In this document: piece after piece, positions 44,412-53,678 of the stretch
How the letters are laid out: the number at the start of each line of letters is the position of its first letter
Position numbering within the stretch: the first letter of the stretch is position 1
NCBI GenBank assembly: GCA_052032225.1
Contig: JBPEWY010000066.1
Coordinates: forward strand, 1-64,000
From: JBPEWY01 sp052032225
GTDB lineage: Bacteria; Bacteroidota; Bacteroidia; Flavobacteriales; Flavobacteriaceae
Reading direction: 5' to 3'
DNA length: 64,000 nt
Notes under the pieces: model-generated
What the model saw: only the letters and a program-made list of their open reading frames with translations
The model's database searches: none
What the model was told of the DNA's origin: nothing
Translations under genes and position numbers: made by a program

Positions 44412-45155
44412 ATGAATTATACCAGCCTTCTTGAACGAATTAATGAAAACAAACATGTAGATTTTGGCGAAACGTTTAATAATGCTTTCGAGCTTTTTAA
44501 AAAGGTTTTTGCCTACGGTTTGTTACTGGTGGTTTTACAAGTTTTATTTGTATTACCTCTAATAGCAGTTTTATATTTTCCGTTGTTATCTATGGGTATA
44601 CTAGAGAGCTACGGAGATAGTGTTTATGATAGTAGCTTTGATTTTAAGGCTGTTAGTGCCGGAGTTTTAATTTTATTTTTTATTTGGGCTTTAGCTGTAA
44701 TCTTTGTTATTCAGGCTATAGCAATGGCGCTTAATGCAGGGTTTTTAAAAATTTGTAAAGCAGCCGATGATGGAGAAATTATAGATATAAAACTATTCTT
44801 CACCTATTTTAAATCTACCTATTTAAGCAAACTTTTCGTGTTGTCTATTGCATCGGCAGGGATCTCTATATTAGCTTTACTGTTATGTGTGCTTCCTATA
44901 TTTTATGTAATGGTGCCTATTTATTTGTTTGCTGTAATTTTTGCCTTCAATCCGGAGTTAAGTGTATCTGAGATTATTAAATCTAGCTTTAAACTTGGCA
45001 ACAAAAAATGGTTAGTAATATTTGGTCTTATAATGGTTATAGCCGTATGTGTTCAAATATTAGCCTATGTAACATGCGGATTAGGAAGTTTGCTATCTTT
45101 CTTTACTATGCTTGCGTTATACAACGTTTACAAAAAAGCTATAGGTTTTAATTAA
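44412..45155 (+). CDS. Multi-pass membrane protein, unknown
   Basis: 247 residues with about five helices (33-65, 83-110, 135-162, 160-180, 195-235). The N-terminus is cytoplasmic (NYTSLLERINENKHVDFGETFNNAFELFKKVF), a short amphipathic lead seen in a Bacteroidota family of unknown function. There is no catalytic motif. It stands alone, divergent from miaB and 98 bases before topA. Some relatives carry misleading enzyme names in databases; nothing in the sequence supports one. Confidence 0.65.
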   Translation: MNYTSLLERINENKHVDFGETFNNAFELFKKVFAYGLLLVVLQVLFVLPLIAVLYFPLLSMGILESYGDSVYDSSFDFKAVSAGVLILFFIWALAVIFVIQAIAMALNAGFLKICKAADDGEIIDIKLFFTYFKSTYLSKLFVLSIASAGISILALLLCVLPIFYVMVPIYLFAVIFAFNPELSVSEIIKSSFKLGNKKWLVIFGLIMVIAVCVQILAYVTCGLGSLLSFFTMLALYNVYKKAIGFN

Positions 45156-45253
45156 TTATAACATAAAAGAAACTTCAATACATAGTTAGCCAACCTTTTT
45201 TATAGAGGGTATAAATTTTTTTACCATACTTTTGCACCAACAAAAAGAGTTAG

Positions 45254-47722
45254 ATGGCAAAGAATTTAGTAATAGTAGAGTCGCCTGCAAAGGCAAAAAC
45301 AATAGAAAAGTTCTTAGGGAAAGATTACAAAGTGGCTTCTAGTTTTGGGCACATTGCCGATTTGCCTGCCAAAGAGCTTGGTGTAGATGTGGAAAAAGAC
45401 TTTAAGCCTAAATATATTGTTGATAAAGACAAAAAAGCAGTTGTAAAAAAGCTTAAGGACCTTGCAAAAGAAGCCGATACGGTTTGGTTGGCAAGTGATG
45501 AAGATAGAGAAGGAGAGGCGATTGCCTGGCATTTAGCAGAAACCTTAAAATTAGATCCGAACAAAACCAAGCGAATTGTTTTTAACTCTATTACTAAAAA
45601 TGCCATACAGAAAGCTATAGAAAACCCTAGAGGCATAGATTATAATTTGGTTAATGCCCAACAAGCCAGAAGGGTTTTAGACAGGTTGGTGGGGTACGAG
45701 CTGTCTCCGGTACTTTGGAGAAAAATTAAAACCGGTTTGTCTGCCGGTAGAGTTCAATCGGTTGCCGTACGATTAATTGTAGAAAGAGAACGCGAAATTC
45801 AAGAATTTGTACCGGAAGCTTCGTATAGAGTTGTTGCAGAATTTAGTACAGAGAACGGTAAATCGTTTAAAGCAAAACTTAATAAAACATTTGCTTCTAA
45901 AGAGGAAGCTAAAGCGTTTTTAGAGCAAAACATATCAGCTGTTTTTTCTGTTGAAGCGTTAGACACAAAACCTGCAAAAAAATCACCTGCAGCACCTTTT
46001 ACTACATCAACATTACAACAAGAAGCATCCAGAAAATTATATTTTTCGGTAAGCAAAACCATGTCGTTAGCCCAGCGCTTGTATGAAGCCGGATTAATAA
46101 CATACATGCGTACCGATAGCGTAAACCTATCGCAAGAAGCAATTAATGCTGCTAAAACCGAAATAGAAAAAGAGTTTGGTAAAGAATACAGCAAGCCTCG
46201 AAATTTTGCAACTAAAAATAAAAGTGCTCAAGAAGCACACGAAGCCATCAGGCCAACAGATATTTCTAAACATAGCATTGCAGCAGATAGAGACCAGGCA
46301 AGACTTTACGAGTTAATCTGGAAACGTACCATTGCATCGCAAATGACCGATGCTAAATTAGAGCGTACGCAAGTAACTATTGGGGCAAACACGCACAACC
46401 AGAAGTTTACGGCCAATGGCGAAGTTTTAAAGTTTGACGGGTTTTTAAAGGTTTATATAGAAGGAACCGATGAAGAAACAGAAGAAGAAGAAGGAATGCT
46501 TCCGGCTTTATCTGTAGGAGAACAGGTTGTTAAAAATTACATTACAGCAACAGAACGTTTTACCAGACCACCTTACAGGTACACAGAAGCCTCTTTAGTT
46601 AAAAAGTTAGAAGAGTTAGGTATTGGCCGTCCGTCAACCTATGCGCCAACAATATCTACTATTCAAAATAGAGGGTATGTACAACGAGGAACAGTAGAAG
46701 GAACCGAAAGAGAATACACTCAACTTATACTAACTAACAGTGATGTAAAACAAAAAACGCTTACAGAGACAGTTGGCTCAGATAAAGGTAAACTGGTTCC
46801 TACCGATATAGGTATGATTGTAAATGATTTCTTAGTGAATCATTTTTCGAATATTTTAGACTATAATTTTACAGCTAAAGTAGAGCAGAGTTTTGATGAT
46901 ATTGCTTCGGGTGATCAAGATTGGACAGAAATGATGAAGCAGTTTTATAATGATTTTCATCCGCAAGTTCAAGACGTTCAAGAAAATGCCGAAAGAGAAT
47001 CCGGAGAGCGTATATTAGGAACAGACCCGGAAACAGGAAGACAAGTAAGTGTTCGTTTAGGAAGGTTTGGCCCTATGGTACAATTAGGTACAGCCGAAGA
47101 TGAGGAAAAGCCTGTTTTTGCCAGCCTTCTACCAAATCAATCCATAGATACACTAACTTTTGAGGAGGCTTTAGATTTATTTAAACTACCAAGAATTTTA
47201 GGAGAATACGAAGGGCAAGAAGTTGCCGTAAATGTTGGTAGATATGGCCCATACGTAAGGTTTGGCAAACAATTTATTTCGCTGGCTAAGGGAGAGGGCG
47301 TTTTTGATGTTACCTTAGAAAGGGCTATAGAACTTATAAAGCAAAAACAAAAAGCCGATGCGCCTATAGCCAATTATAAAGGTAAAGAAGTAACCAAAGG
47401 AAAAGGTAGGTTCGGGCCCTTTATAAAATGGGACGGCATGTTTATTAATGTTGGAAAAAAGTATGACTTTGATAACCTTTCTGAAGACGATATAAAAGAA
47501 CTGATAGAAGATAAATTAAAAAAAGAAGCCGAAAAACTTATTAAAGAGTGGCCCGAAGAAGGCATTGTTATAGAAAAGGCAAGATGGGGCAGATCGGTTA
47601 TAAAAAAAGGAAGAAGTAAGGTAGAACTTAACAAAGATGTAGATGCCTCTAAACTAACTTTAGATGAGGTAAAAGCACTTTTAGAAAACAAAAAATCTAA
47701 CACCAAAAGCAAAAAGAAATAA
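45254..47722 (+). CDS. topA: DNA topoisomerase I (type IA)
   Basis: 822 residues. Toprim domain: VIVESPAKAKTIEKFLG and ASDEDREGEAIAWHLAE. The active-site tyrosine is in YEAGLITYMRTDS. Instead of zinc fingers the C-terminus has four topoisomerase C-terminal repeats (LGRFGPMVQLG, VGRYGPYVRFG, KGRFGPFIKW, ARWGRSVIKKG), followed by a basic tail. Role: relaxation of negative supercoils behind RNA polymerase. A TACTTTTG octamer (45227-45234) lies 19 bases before the ATG. The next gene starts on the last base of its stop codon. Confidence 0.97.
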   Translation: MAKNLVIVESPAKAKTIEKFLGKDYKVASSFGHIADLPAKELGVDVEKDFKPKYIVDKDKKAVVKKLKDLAKEADTVWLASDEDREGEAIAWHLAETLKLDPNKTKRIVFNSITKNAIQKAIENPRGIDYNLVNAQQARRVLDRLVGYELSPVLWRKIKTGLSAGRVQSVAVRLIVEREREIQEFVPEASYRVVAEFSTENGKSFKAKLNKTFASKEEAKAFLEQNISAVFSVEALDTKPAKKSPAAPFTTSTLQQEASRKLYFSVSKTMSLAQRLYEAGLITYMRTDSVNLSQEAINAAKTEIEKEFGKEYSKPRNFATKNKSAQEAHEAIRPTDISKHSIAADRDQARLYELIWKRTIASQMTDAKLERTQVTIGANTHNQKFTANGEVLKFDGFLKVYIEGTDEETEEEEGMLPALSVGEQVVKNYITATERFTRPPYRYTEASLVKKLEELGIGRPSTYAPTISTIQNRGYVQRGTVEGTEREYTQLILTNSDVKQKTLTETVGSDKGKLVPTDIGMIVNDFLVNHFSNILDYNFTAKVEQSFDDIASGDQDWTEMMKQFYNDFHPQVQDVQENAERESGERILGTDPETGRQVSVRLGRFGPMVQLGTAEDEEKPVFASLLPNQSIDTLTFEEALDLFKLPRILGEYEGQEVAVNVGRYGPYVRFGKQFISLAKGEGVFDVTLERAIELIKQKQKADAPIANYKGKEVTKGKGRFGPFIKWDGMFINVGKKYDFDNLSEDDIKELIEDKLKKEAEKLIKEWPEEGIVIEKARWGRSVIKKGRSKVELNKDVDASKLTLDEVKALLENKKSNTKSKKK

Positions 47723-48876
47723 TGGGTTTTGAGTTTTTATCGCCAGTAGAAGATGTAGTTTTAGCACACACGGCGCTTCTGCCAAAACAATCTATAGGCA
47801 AATCCATTAGTAAACATACTCAAAACAGTTTTCCGGATTTAGAGCAAGTTAACATAGCTTTAATTGGTATTCCGGAGATTAGAGGCTTATACCAAAAAGA
47901 ACATGAGCCGTTAAATTTGGCTCAAGTAAGACTAGAATTTTACAAACTTTTTTTAGGTAATTGGGATGCCTCTATTGCAGATTTAGGAAATCTTATTCCC
48001 GGAGCTACAGTAGAAGACACTTATTTTGCGGTTAAAGAGTTAGTAGCATCTTTAGTAAAACAAAAAGTTGTGCCTCTTTTAATAGGAGGCGGTCAAGATA
48101 TTACCTATGCTGTTTATCGTGCGTTCGATACGCTTGAGCAAATGGTTAATTTGGTAGCAGTAGATTACAAGTTTGATTTTGGTGAAGCCGATGAGCTCAT
48201 ATCGTCTAACTCTTATATGAGTAAAATTATAACCAACCCCCCAAACAACTTATTTAATTTTAGCAACCTTGGTTACCAAACCTACTACAATGCACAAGAA
48301 GAAATAGACCTCATGGAGCGTTTATTTTTTGAGGCGTACAGGTTAGGAGAACTCATAGACGATATTACCCTGGCAGAACCCGTTTTACGCGATGCAGATA
48401 TTGTTAGTATAGATATCAGATCGGTTAAAGGGGCAGACCTGGGCAACCCTCTTCAATCACAGCCTAACGGTTTTGATAGCAGAGAAATTTGTGCAATTGC
48501 CAGGTACGCCGGTATAAGCGATAAAGTTTCTGTTTTTGGAATTTTCGAGTTGTTAAATGCTTTACCTACATCGCAATTAACAGCTCAAATACTTTGGTAT
48601 TTTATAGAAGGATATAACTTTAGAGCTAATGAATACCCTTTTGCTACAAAAGAAAATCTCACAAAATATATTGTTCCGGTAGAAGAAGAAGAACTACATT
48701 TTTACAAGAGCAATAAAACAGAACGTTGGTGGATAGAAATACCATCAATGCTTACTTCACATAATAAAATAAATTCCCTTGCGTTATTACCTTGCAGCCA
48801 TAAGGATTATTTGGATGCGTGCAACCAAATTATTCCTAACAGATGGTGGAAAGCTTATAAAAAAAGCTTGAACTAA
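47722..48876 (+). CDS. Arginase/formimidoylglutamase-fold protein with altered metal-binding sites
   Basis: 384 residues with the ureohydrolase fold, but the manganese ligands are damaged. GGGQD (122-126) replaces GG-D-H, giving Gln125 for the first His. DYKFD (148-152) replaces DAHxD, so Lys150 stands where the second His should be. SIDIRS (229-234) replaces SxDxD, with Arg233 for the last Asp. Three of six ligands are therefore lost. It is often named formimidoylglutamase, but hydrolase activity is doubtful. It overlaps the topA stop by one base and is 137 bases before gldK, a position kept in many gliding Bacteroidota. A structural or regulatory role is possible. Confidence 0.8.
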   Translation: MGFEFLSPVEDVVLAHTALLPKQSIGKSISKHTQNSFPDLEQVNIALIGIPEIRGLYQKEHEPLNLAQVRLEFYKLFLGNWDASIADLGNLIPGATVEDTYFAVKELVASLVKQKVVPLLIGGGQDITYAVYRAFDTLEQMVNLVAVDYKFDFGEADELISSNSYMSKIITNPPNNLFNFSNLGYQTYYNAQEEIDLMERLFFEAYRLGELIDDITLAEPVLRDADIVSIDIRSVKGADLGNPLQSQPNGFDSREICAIARYAGISDKVSVFGIFELLNALPTSQLTAQILWYFIEGYNFRANEYPFATKENLTKYIVPVEEEELHFYKSNKTERWWIEIPSMLTSHNKINSLALLPCSHKDYLDACNQIIPNRWWKAYKKSLN

Positions 48877-49013
48877 AAGTTCATTAAAATAATAACACAA
48901 TTTTTTAAAAAATTAAAGCTGCCCTACACAATAATTTGTGCTAAATGTAGTTTTTCACAAACACAAATTATGATAGTAAGCTTTAAAGCTATAACCTAAA
49001 TTTAACCTAACGT

Positions 49014-50369
49014 ATGAGAAAGCTGTTGTTTTCATCTGTAGCCCTCGTAATACTTTTAACAAGCTGTGGTTCTAAAGACAAAGGAGAACTTGTTGGTGTA
49101 AGAGGAAAAAAATGGTTCCCCGAAAAACCTTATGGTATGACTTTAATACCCGGAGGTGCATTTATTATGGGGAAATCAGAACAAGATATGGCCCAAGTGC
49201 TAAATGCCCCCACAAAAACAGTTACGGTACGATCGTTTTATATGGACGAGACAGAAATCACAAATAGTGAGTACCGTCAATTTGTAGAGTGGGTAAAAGA
49301 TTCTGTAGTTAGAACACGCCTGGCAATTTTAGCCGATGAGCTTGGAATGACTCCGGACGATGGCGGTATTGGTGAATTTGCATTTAAAGATGCAGATACA
49401 GCAAACCTTTCTGTTTACGAAAAGTATATGTTAGAAAACTACACCGGATTTGGCGAAACCGGTTATGAGGGTAGAGCTTTAAATAAAGATGTAGATTTAA
49501 TTTGGGACACTAGAGATTACCCTGATGAATACTACGCAGAGGTAATGGACTCTATGTACATACCATTAGAAGAATCATATAATGGGCAACGTACCATAGA
49601 TGTAGATAAATTAATTTTTAAATACACCTGGATGGATATTCAGGCAGCAGCCAGAGCTAAAAAAGGCAAAAGAAGAGACTTCATTAAAACTGAAGAAATT
49701 AAAATTTATCCGGACACTACCGTTTGGATAAAAGATTTTGCATACTCATACAATGAGCCTATGCATAATGATTATTTCTGGCATGATGCTTATAGTGATT
49801 ATCCTGTTGTAGGAGTATCTTGGAAACAAGCTAAAGCATTTTGTGCTTGGAGAACCAAGTATAAAAATGACTATCAAAGAAGCAGAGGTAAACAACACGT
49901 TAACCAATTTAGATTGCCAACAGAGGCAGAATGGGAATATGCTGCGCGTGGTGGTATCGAGTCTGGAACATACCCATGGGGTGGTCCGTATGTGTTAAGC
50001 GATAGAGGATGCTTCTTGGCAAACTTTAAACCACAACGTGGTGATTATGCTGCAGACCAAGCACTCTACACAGTAGAAGCAAAATCATACGAGCCTAACG
50101 ATTATAACTTGTACAATATGGCAGGAAACGTATCTGAGTGGACGAACTCTTCATACGATCCGGGATCATACGAATACGTATCAACAATGAACCCTAATGC
50201 TAATGACGATAATAACAAGCGTAAGGTTATTAGAGGAGGTTCATGGAAAGATGTTGCTTACTTCTTACAAGTAAGTACAAGAGATTATGAATATCAAGAT
50301 TCAGCGAGAAGCTATATAGGATTTAGAACTGTACAAGATTATATGGGTACAGATGTTACACAAAACTAA
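49014..50369 (+). CDS. gldK: Gliding/T9SS lipoprotein GldK
   Basis: 451 residues. The lipoprotein signal ends at LLTSC (Cys18). The rest is a formylglycine-generating-enzyme/sulfatase-modifying (SUMF1) fold: MTLIPGGAFIMGKSEQD, FYMDETEITNSEYRQFV, FRLPTEAEWEYAARGG and NMAGNVSEWTNSS, with long inserts relative to true FGEs. With GldN it forms the periplasmic ring of the type IX secretion system anchored to the outer membrane. It is the first of gldKLMN. Confidence 0.96.
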   Translation: MRKLLFSSVALVILLTSCGSKDKGELVGVRGKKWFPEKPYGMTLIPGGAFIMGKSEQDMAQVLNAPTKTVTVRSFYMDETEITNSEYRQFVEWVKDSVVRTRLAILADELGMTPDDGGIGEFAFKDADTANLSVYEKYMLENYTGFGETGYEGRALNKDVDLIWDTRDYPDEYYAEVMDSMYIPLEESYNGQRTIDVDKLIFKYTWMDIQAAARAKKGKRRDFIKTEEIKIYPDTTVWIKDFAYSYNEPMHNDYFWHDAYSDYPVVGVSWKQAKAFCAWRTKYKNDYQRSRGKQHVNQFRLPTEAEWEYAARGGIESGTYPWGGPYVLSDRGCFLANFKPQRGDYAADQALYTVEAKSYEPNDYNLYNMAGNVSEWTNSSYDPGSYEYVSTMNPNANDDNNKRKVIRGGSWKDVAYFLQVSTRDYEYQDSARSYIGFRTVQDYMGTDVTQN

Positions 50370-50415
50370 TTATTACATAAAAAACTTACTATTTACTTAA
50401 CTTAAATTTATTATT

Positions 50416-51066
50416 ATGGCACAATCAAAATCATCAAAGAAGCTATTTAACATGGCTTACGGACTGGGAGCTTCGATTGTAATTATTGGAGCGCTTTTTA
50501 AAATTCTTCACTGGGAGTGGGGACCACTAACCGGAGGTTTACTCCTTGCAATTGGTCTTATTACAGAAGCAGTAATTTTTGCTATTAGTGCTTTTGAACC
50601 GGTAGAAGATGATTTAGACTGGACAAAAGTTTACCCTGAATTAGCAGGAGGAGAAAGTAAAGGAAGAAAGAATGATGCTCAACAAGCTAAAGAAGCAGAA
50701 GGATTACTTTCTAAAAAATTAGACGAGTTACTTAAAGAAGCTAAAATAGATTCAGAGTTAATGGCAAGCTTAGGAAACAGCATTCGCAATTTTGAAGGTG
50801 CTGCCAAAAGCATTACCCCAACTGCCGAAGCCCTGACATCTACCAAAAAATATTCAGAAGAATTAGCATTAGCTGCTGCTCAAATGGAGTCGCTTAACAG
50901 CTTGTACAAAGTACAATTAGAAAGCGCAAGCCGTCAAGCAACCATTAACGAAGAAGTTGCAAATAATGCCGGTAAACTTAAAGAGCAAATGGAGTCTTTG
51001 GCTTCTAACCTATCTTCATTAAATGGAGTTTACGGTGGAATGTTATCTGCTATGAATGTGAAGTAA
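50416..51066 (+). CDS. gldL: T9SS motor protein GldL
   Basis: 216 residues: two N-terminal helices (about 15-32, IVIIGALFKILHW; 38-60, GGLLLAIGLITEAVIFAISAF) and a long cytoplasmic coiled-coil domain. The membrane glutamate needed for proton flow (Glu49 in Flavobacterium johnsoniae) is Glu51 here. Role: stator of the inner-membrane rotary motor with GldM. 46 bases after gldK. Confidence 0.96.
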   Translation: MAQSKSSKKLFNMAYGLGASIVIIGALFKILHWEWGPLTGGLLLAIGLITEAVIFAISAFEPVEDDLDWTKVYPELAGGESKGRKNDAQQAKEAEGLLSKKLDELLKEAKIDSELMASLGNSIRNFEGAAKSITPTAEALTSTKKYSEELALAAAQMESLNSLYKVQLESASRQATINEEVANNAGKLKEQMESLASNLSSLNGVYGGMLSAMNVK

Positions 51067-51110
51067 TTTATTTAACTAAAACTTACCTTAACTAAAAACC
51101 TCACAAGATA

Positions 51111-52682
51111 ATGGCAAGCGGAAAACTTTCACCACGTCAGAAAATGATTAACCTAATGTACCTGGTTTTCATTGCAATGCTGGCGTTAAATATGAGTAAA
51201 GAGGTGCTTACGGCTTTTGGTTTAATGAACGAGAAGTTAGAAGAGTCTAACAAGAAAACTACGGCTAATAACCAAGCGTTTTTTAAAGGCTTAGAAACCA
51301 AAGCATCAGAGCAACCTGAAAAATTTGGACCTCTATTTGAGGATGCCAAAAAGATAAAAGAACTATCGGCAGATTACTATGCTTATCTAGAAAATCTTAA
51401 AAATAAGATGACAGAAAAACTAGATGCCGATAAACGTACCGACTACGAAACCATGGATAAGTCTGATTATTTAGACAATATTTTCTTCCAAGGAGATAAT
51501 TACTCTAAAGAAGGACAAGAATTCATGGATAGAATGACCCAGTATAGAGATCAAGTTGCTGCAATTTTAGGAGACGATTTTAAAGAAACTAAAGAGGCAG
51601 TACTTAACAGATTTAATACTGGAGAAGACGGTAAAGTTAAAAACAGAGATGGTAAAAAAATAGATTATCTAAACTACCATTTTGAAGGATTCCCGTTGGT
51701 AGCATCGCTTACTAAAATTACCCAAATGCAAGCAGATATTAAAGCAACCGAAGAAGATGCTTTATCTGCAATGCTACAAGGGCAGCTTACCAGCGAGATT
51801 TCTATGACCAACTATACTACCTTGTTACAACAACCTAAGTCTGCATATTATGCCGGCGAAACTTTTGACGGGGCTATAGTATTAGGTCGTACAGACGAAA
51901 CCACAAAGCCAAACGAAGTACACCTTACTTTAGATGGTAGAAAACTAGAGCAAGGTAAAGACTTTGAGCTAGATGGTGGGCAGGTAAAACTTAAAGTAAA
52001 TGCCGGTAGACCGGGCGATCATAAATTAGAAGGTAAATTAGTGTTCTTACAAGACGGAGAACCAATAGAAGTACCTGTATCGCAAACATTTGCTACAATT
52101 ACAAAACCTAATGCAGCAGTAATCTCTGCAGATAAAATGAATGTAGTTTATAGAGGAGTTGCCAACCCAATGACAATTTCTATTCCTGGAGTTCCGGACA
52201 ACAAAGTAAGTGCATCTGCTCCCGGTTTAAAAAGAGTTTCGGGGAGCAAGTTTGTAATGAACCCAGGAAAAGGTAGAACCGTAAATATCACAGCAAGTGG
52301 TACGTTACCAGATGGGCAAACCATTAAAACTACATCGCAATTCAGAATTAAAGATATACCAAGACCTTCAGGAACTATTCGTGGAGAATTTGGTGAGGTT
52401 AAAATGCCACGTTCTAACTTAGAAATATCTACAGTTGGTGCATTGCTGGAAGATTTTGATTTTGACTTGAACCTTGCTATAAGCGGATTTAAGTTTAAAG
52501 TTCCCGGACAACCAACCGTACAAGTTAGAGGTAACAAATTAGATGCTCGTGCAAAAGCTGCACTAAAAAGAGCTAAGCGTGGTGATGCCGTTCAAATATT
52601 CGATATAGAAGCTTATATTACCAATAACAGAAGCTACAAGTTAAAGAAAGTGTCTCCTGTTGTTATAGAGCTTACAAACTAA
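51111..52682 (+). CDS. gldM: T9SS motor/rod protein GldM
   Basis: 523 residues. One N-terminal helix (about 12-28, INLMYLVFIAMLALNMS) is preceded by Arg9 in SPRQKM, which partners the GldL glutamate. Four periplasmic domains follow, ending with IEAYITNNRSYKLKKVSPVVIELTN. Role: rotor shaft that carries motor energy through the periplasm to the GldK/GldN ring. 44 bases after gldL. Confidence 0.96.
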   Translation: MASGKLSPRQKMINLMYLVFIAMLALNMSKEVLTAFGLMNEKLEESNKKTTANNQAFFKGLETKASEQPEKFGPLFEDAKKIKELSADYYAYLENLKNKMTEKLDADKRTDYETMDKSDYLDNIFFQGDNYSKEGQEFMDRMTQYRDQVAAILGDDFKETKEAVLNRFNTGEDGKVKNRDGKKIDYLNYHFEGFPLVASLTKITQMQADIKATEEDALSAMLQGQLTSEISMTNYTTLLQQPKSAYYAGETFDGAIVLGRTDETTKPNEVHLTLDGRKLEQGKDFELDGGQVKLKVNAGRPGDHKLEGKLVFLQDGEPIEVPVSQTFATITKPNAAVISADKMNVVYRGVANPMTISIPGVPDNKVSASAPGLKRVSGSKFVMNPGKGRTVNITASGTLPDGQTIKTTSQFRIKDIPRPSGTIRGEFGEVKMPRSNLEISTVGALLEDFDFDLNLAISGFKFKVPGQPTVQVRGNKLDARAKAALKRAKRGDAVQIFDIEAYITNNRSYKLKKVSPVVIELTN

Positions 52683-52706
52683 AACATAGATAAAGTTACT
52701 TGTGTT

Positions 52707-53597
52707 ATGAATTGGAAAAACAAAATACTAACCGGTCTAGCCTTAGTGGTAACCCTTAGTGGGTTTTCGCAGGCCAATATCTTAAATGCTAAAAGACCAG
52801 AAGAAATTGGAGTTAAAACAGAGGCTCAAAAAATAGCCGATAATGATGCTCCGCTTCCGTATGGCTATGTAGACGACAGAGATATTTTATGGGCTAAGAC
52901 TGTTTGGGAAAAAATAGATTTAGACGAACGCGTTAACTTTCCGTTTTATTATCCAATAGATACTGTAGATATTGGAGCTAACAGACGCTCATTATTTGAT
53001 GTGCTGATGAAAAACATCAAAAACGGTAAAATAAAAGACATCTATGCAGATTCTTACTTTACCGAGAAAAGAAAGTTAAGCGATCTTGAAGCTACTTTGG
53101 TTAGAGTAGATACTACAGACCTTGGTTATGAGCAGCTTAATGCAGGCGAGCAAGTTTCTCCGGAATATATAAACAGAAGAGAGCTTACTGCTGCAGATAT
53201 AGAAGCTTGGCACATTAAAGGAATCTGGTATTTTGACAAGCGTCAAGGTGAGTTAAAATACAGACTCTTAGGTTTGGCACCGGTGGCTCCAGACGTTAAC
53301 TTTATAGACAGTGAGCAGTCTGATATGGTTGAGCTTTTTTGGATATGGTTTCCGGGAGTTCGAGACATTTTGCACGAAGCCAAAGTGTTTAACCCCAGAA
53401 ATACAGCCCAACCACTATCGTTTGACCATATGTTGAACTCCAGACGTTTCAATGCAGTAATTTACAAAGAAGATAATGTTCACGGAGATCGTGCCATAAA
53501 AGATTACATTACAGATAACGCCTTGTTCCAATTGTTAGAAGCTCAAAAAATAAAAGAGCGTATTCGAAACAGAGAGCAAGATATGTGGAGCTATTAA
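52707..53597 (+). CDS. gldN: T9SS periplasmic ring protein GldN
   Basis: 296 residues with a signal peptide (about 1-22, ILTGLALVVTLSGFSQA). Typical GldN sequence: RDILWAKTVWEKIDLDERVNFPFYYP, then WHIKGIWYFDKRQGELKYRLLGLAPVAPDV and the C-terminal DHMLNSRRFNAVIYKEDNVHGDRAI. Role: ring with GldK at the outer-membrane translocon. It ends the gld operon, with a terminator at 53646. Confidence 0.96.
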   Translation: MNWKNKILTGLALVVTLSGFSQANILNAKRPEEIGVKTEAQKIADNDAPLPYGYVDDRDILWAKTVWEKIDLDERVNFPFYYPIDTVDIGANRRSLFDVLMKNIKNGKIKDIYADSYFTEKRKLSDLEATLVRVDTTDLGYEQLNAGEQVSPEYINRRELTAADIEAWHIKGIWYFDKRQGELKYRLLGLAPVAPDVNFIDSEQSDMVELFWIWFPGVRDILHEAKVFNPRNTAQPLSFDHMLNSRRFNAVIYKEDNVHGDRAIKDYITDNALFQLLEAQKIKERIRNREQDMWSY

Positions 53598-53640
53598 CCC
53601 AACTGGTTTAGTTAGATTTCCAATTCAAAATAATAATTTA

Positions 53641-53667
53641 AAAAACGCCCAAGCTGGGCGTTTTTTT
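53641..53667 (+). terminator. Terminator of gldKLMN
   Basis: CGCCCA (53646-53651) pairs with TGGGCG (53655-53660) around AGC, extended by five A-T pairs, with seven T at 53661-53667. It ends 11 bases before the next start codon, so its T-run merges into the promoter of the next gene. Confidence 0.85.
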
Positions 53668-53674
53668 ATTTTTG
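53667..53674 (+). promoter_or_regulatory. Possible -7 element of the DAO-family gene
   Basis: TATTTTTG fits TAnnTTTG, sharing its first T with the gldN terminator tail. It ends 4 bases before the ATG at 53679, so a transcript would be leaderless. No suitable TTG upstream. Confidence 0.4.
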
Positions 53675-53678
53675 TGCT

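Noticed and set aside
47722..48876. Naming the arginase-fold gene as an active formimidoylglutamase of histidine degradation
   Set aside because: Three of six metal ligands are replaced and no hut genes are nearby.
48877..49013. Promoter or operator before gldK
   Set aside because: CACAA-TAAT-TTGTG forms a short inverted repeat and TAATTTG resembles a -7 element, but neither fits the consensus length or spacing.
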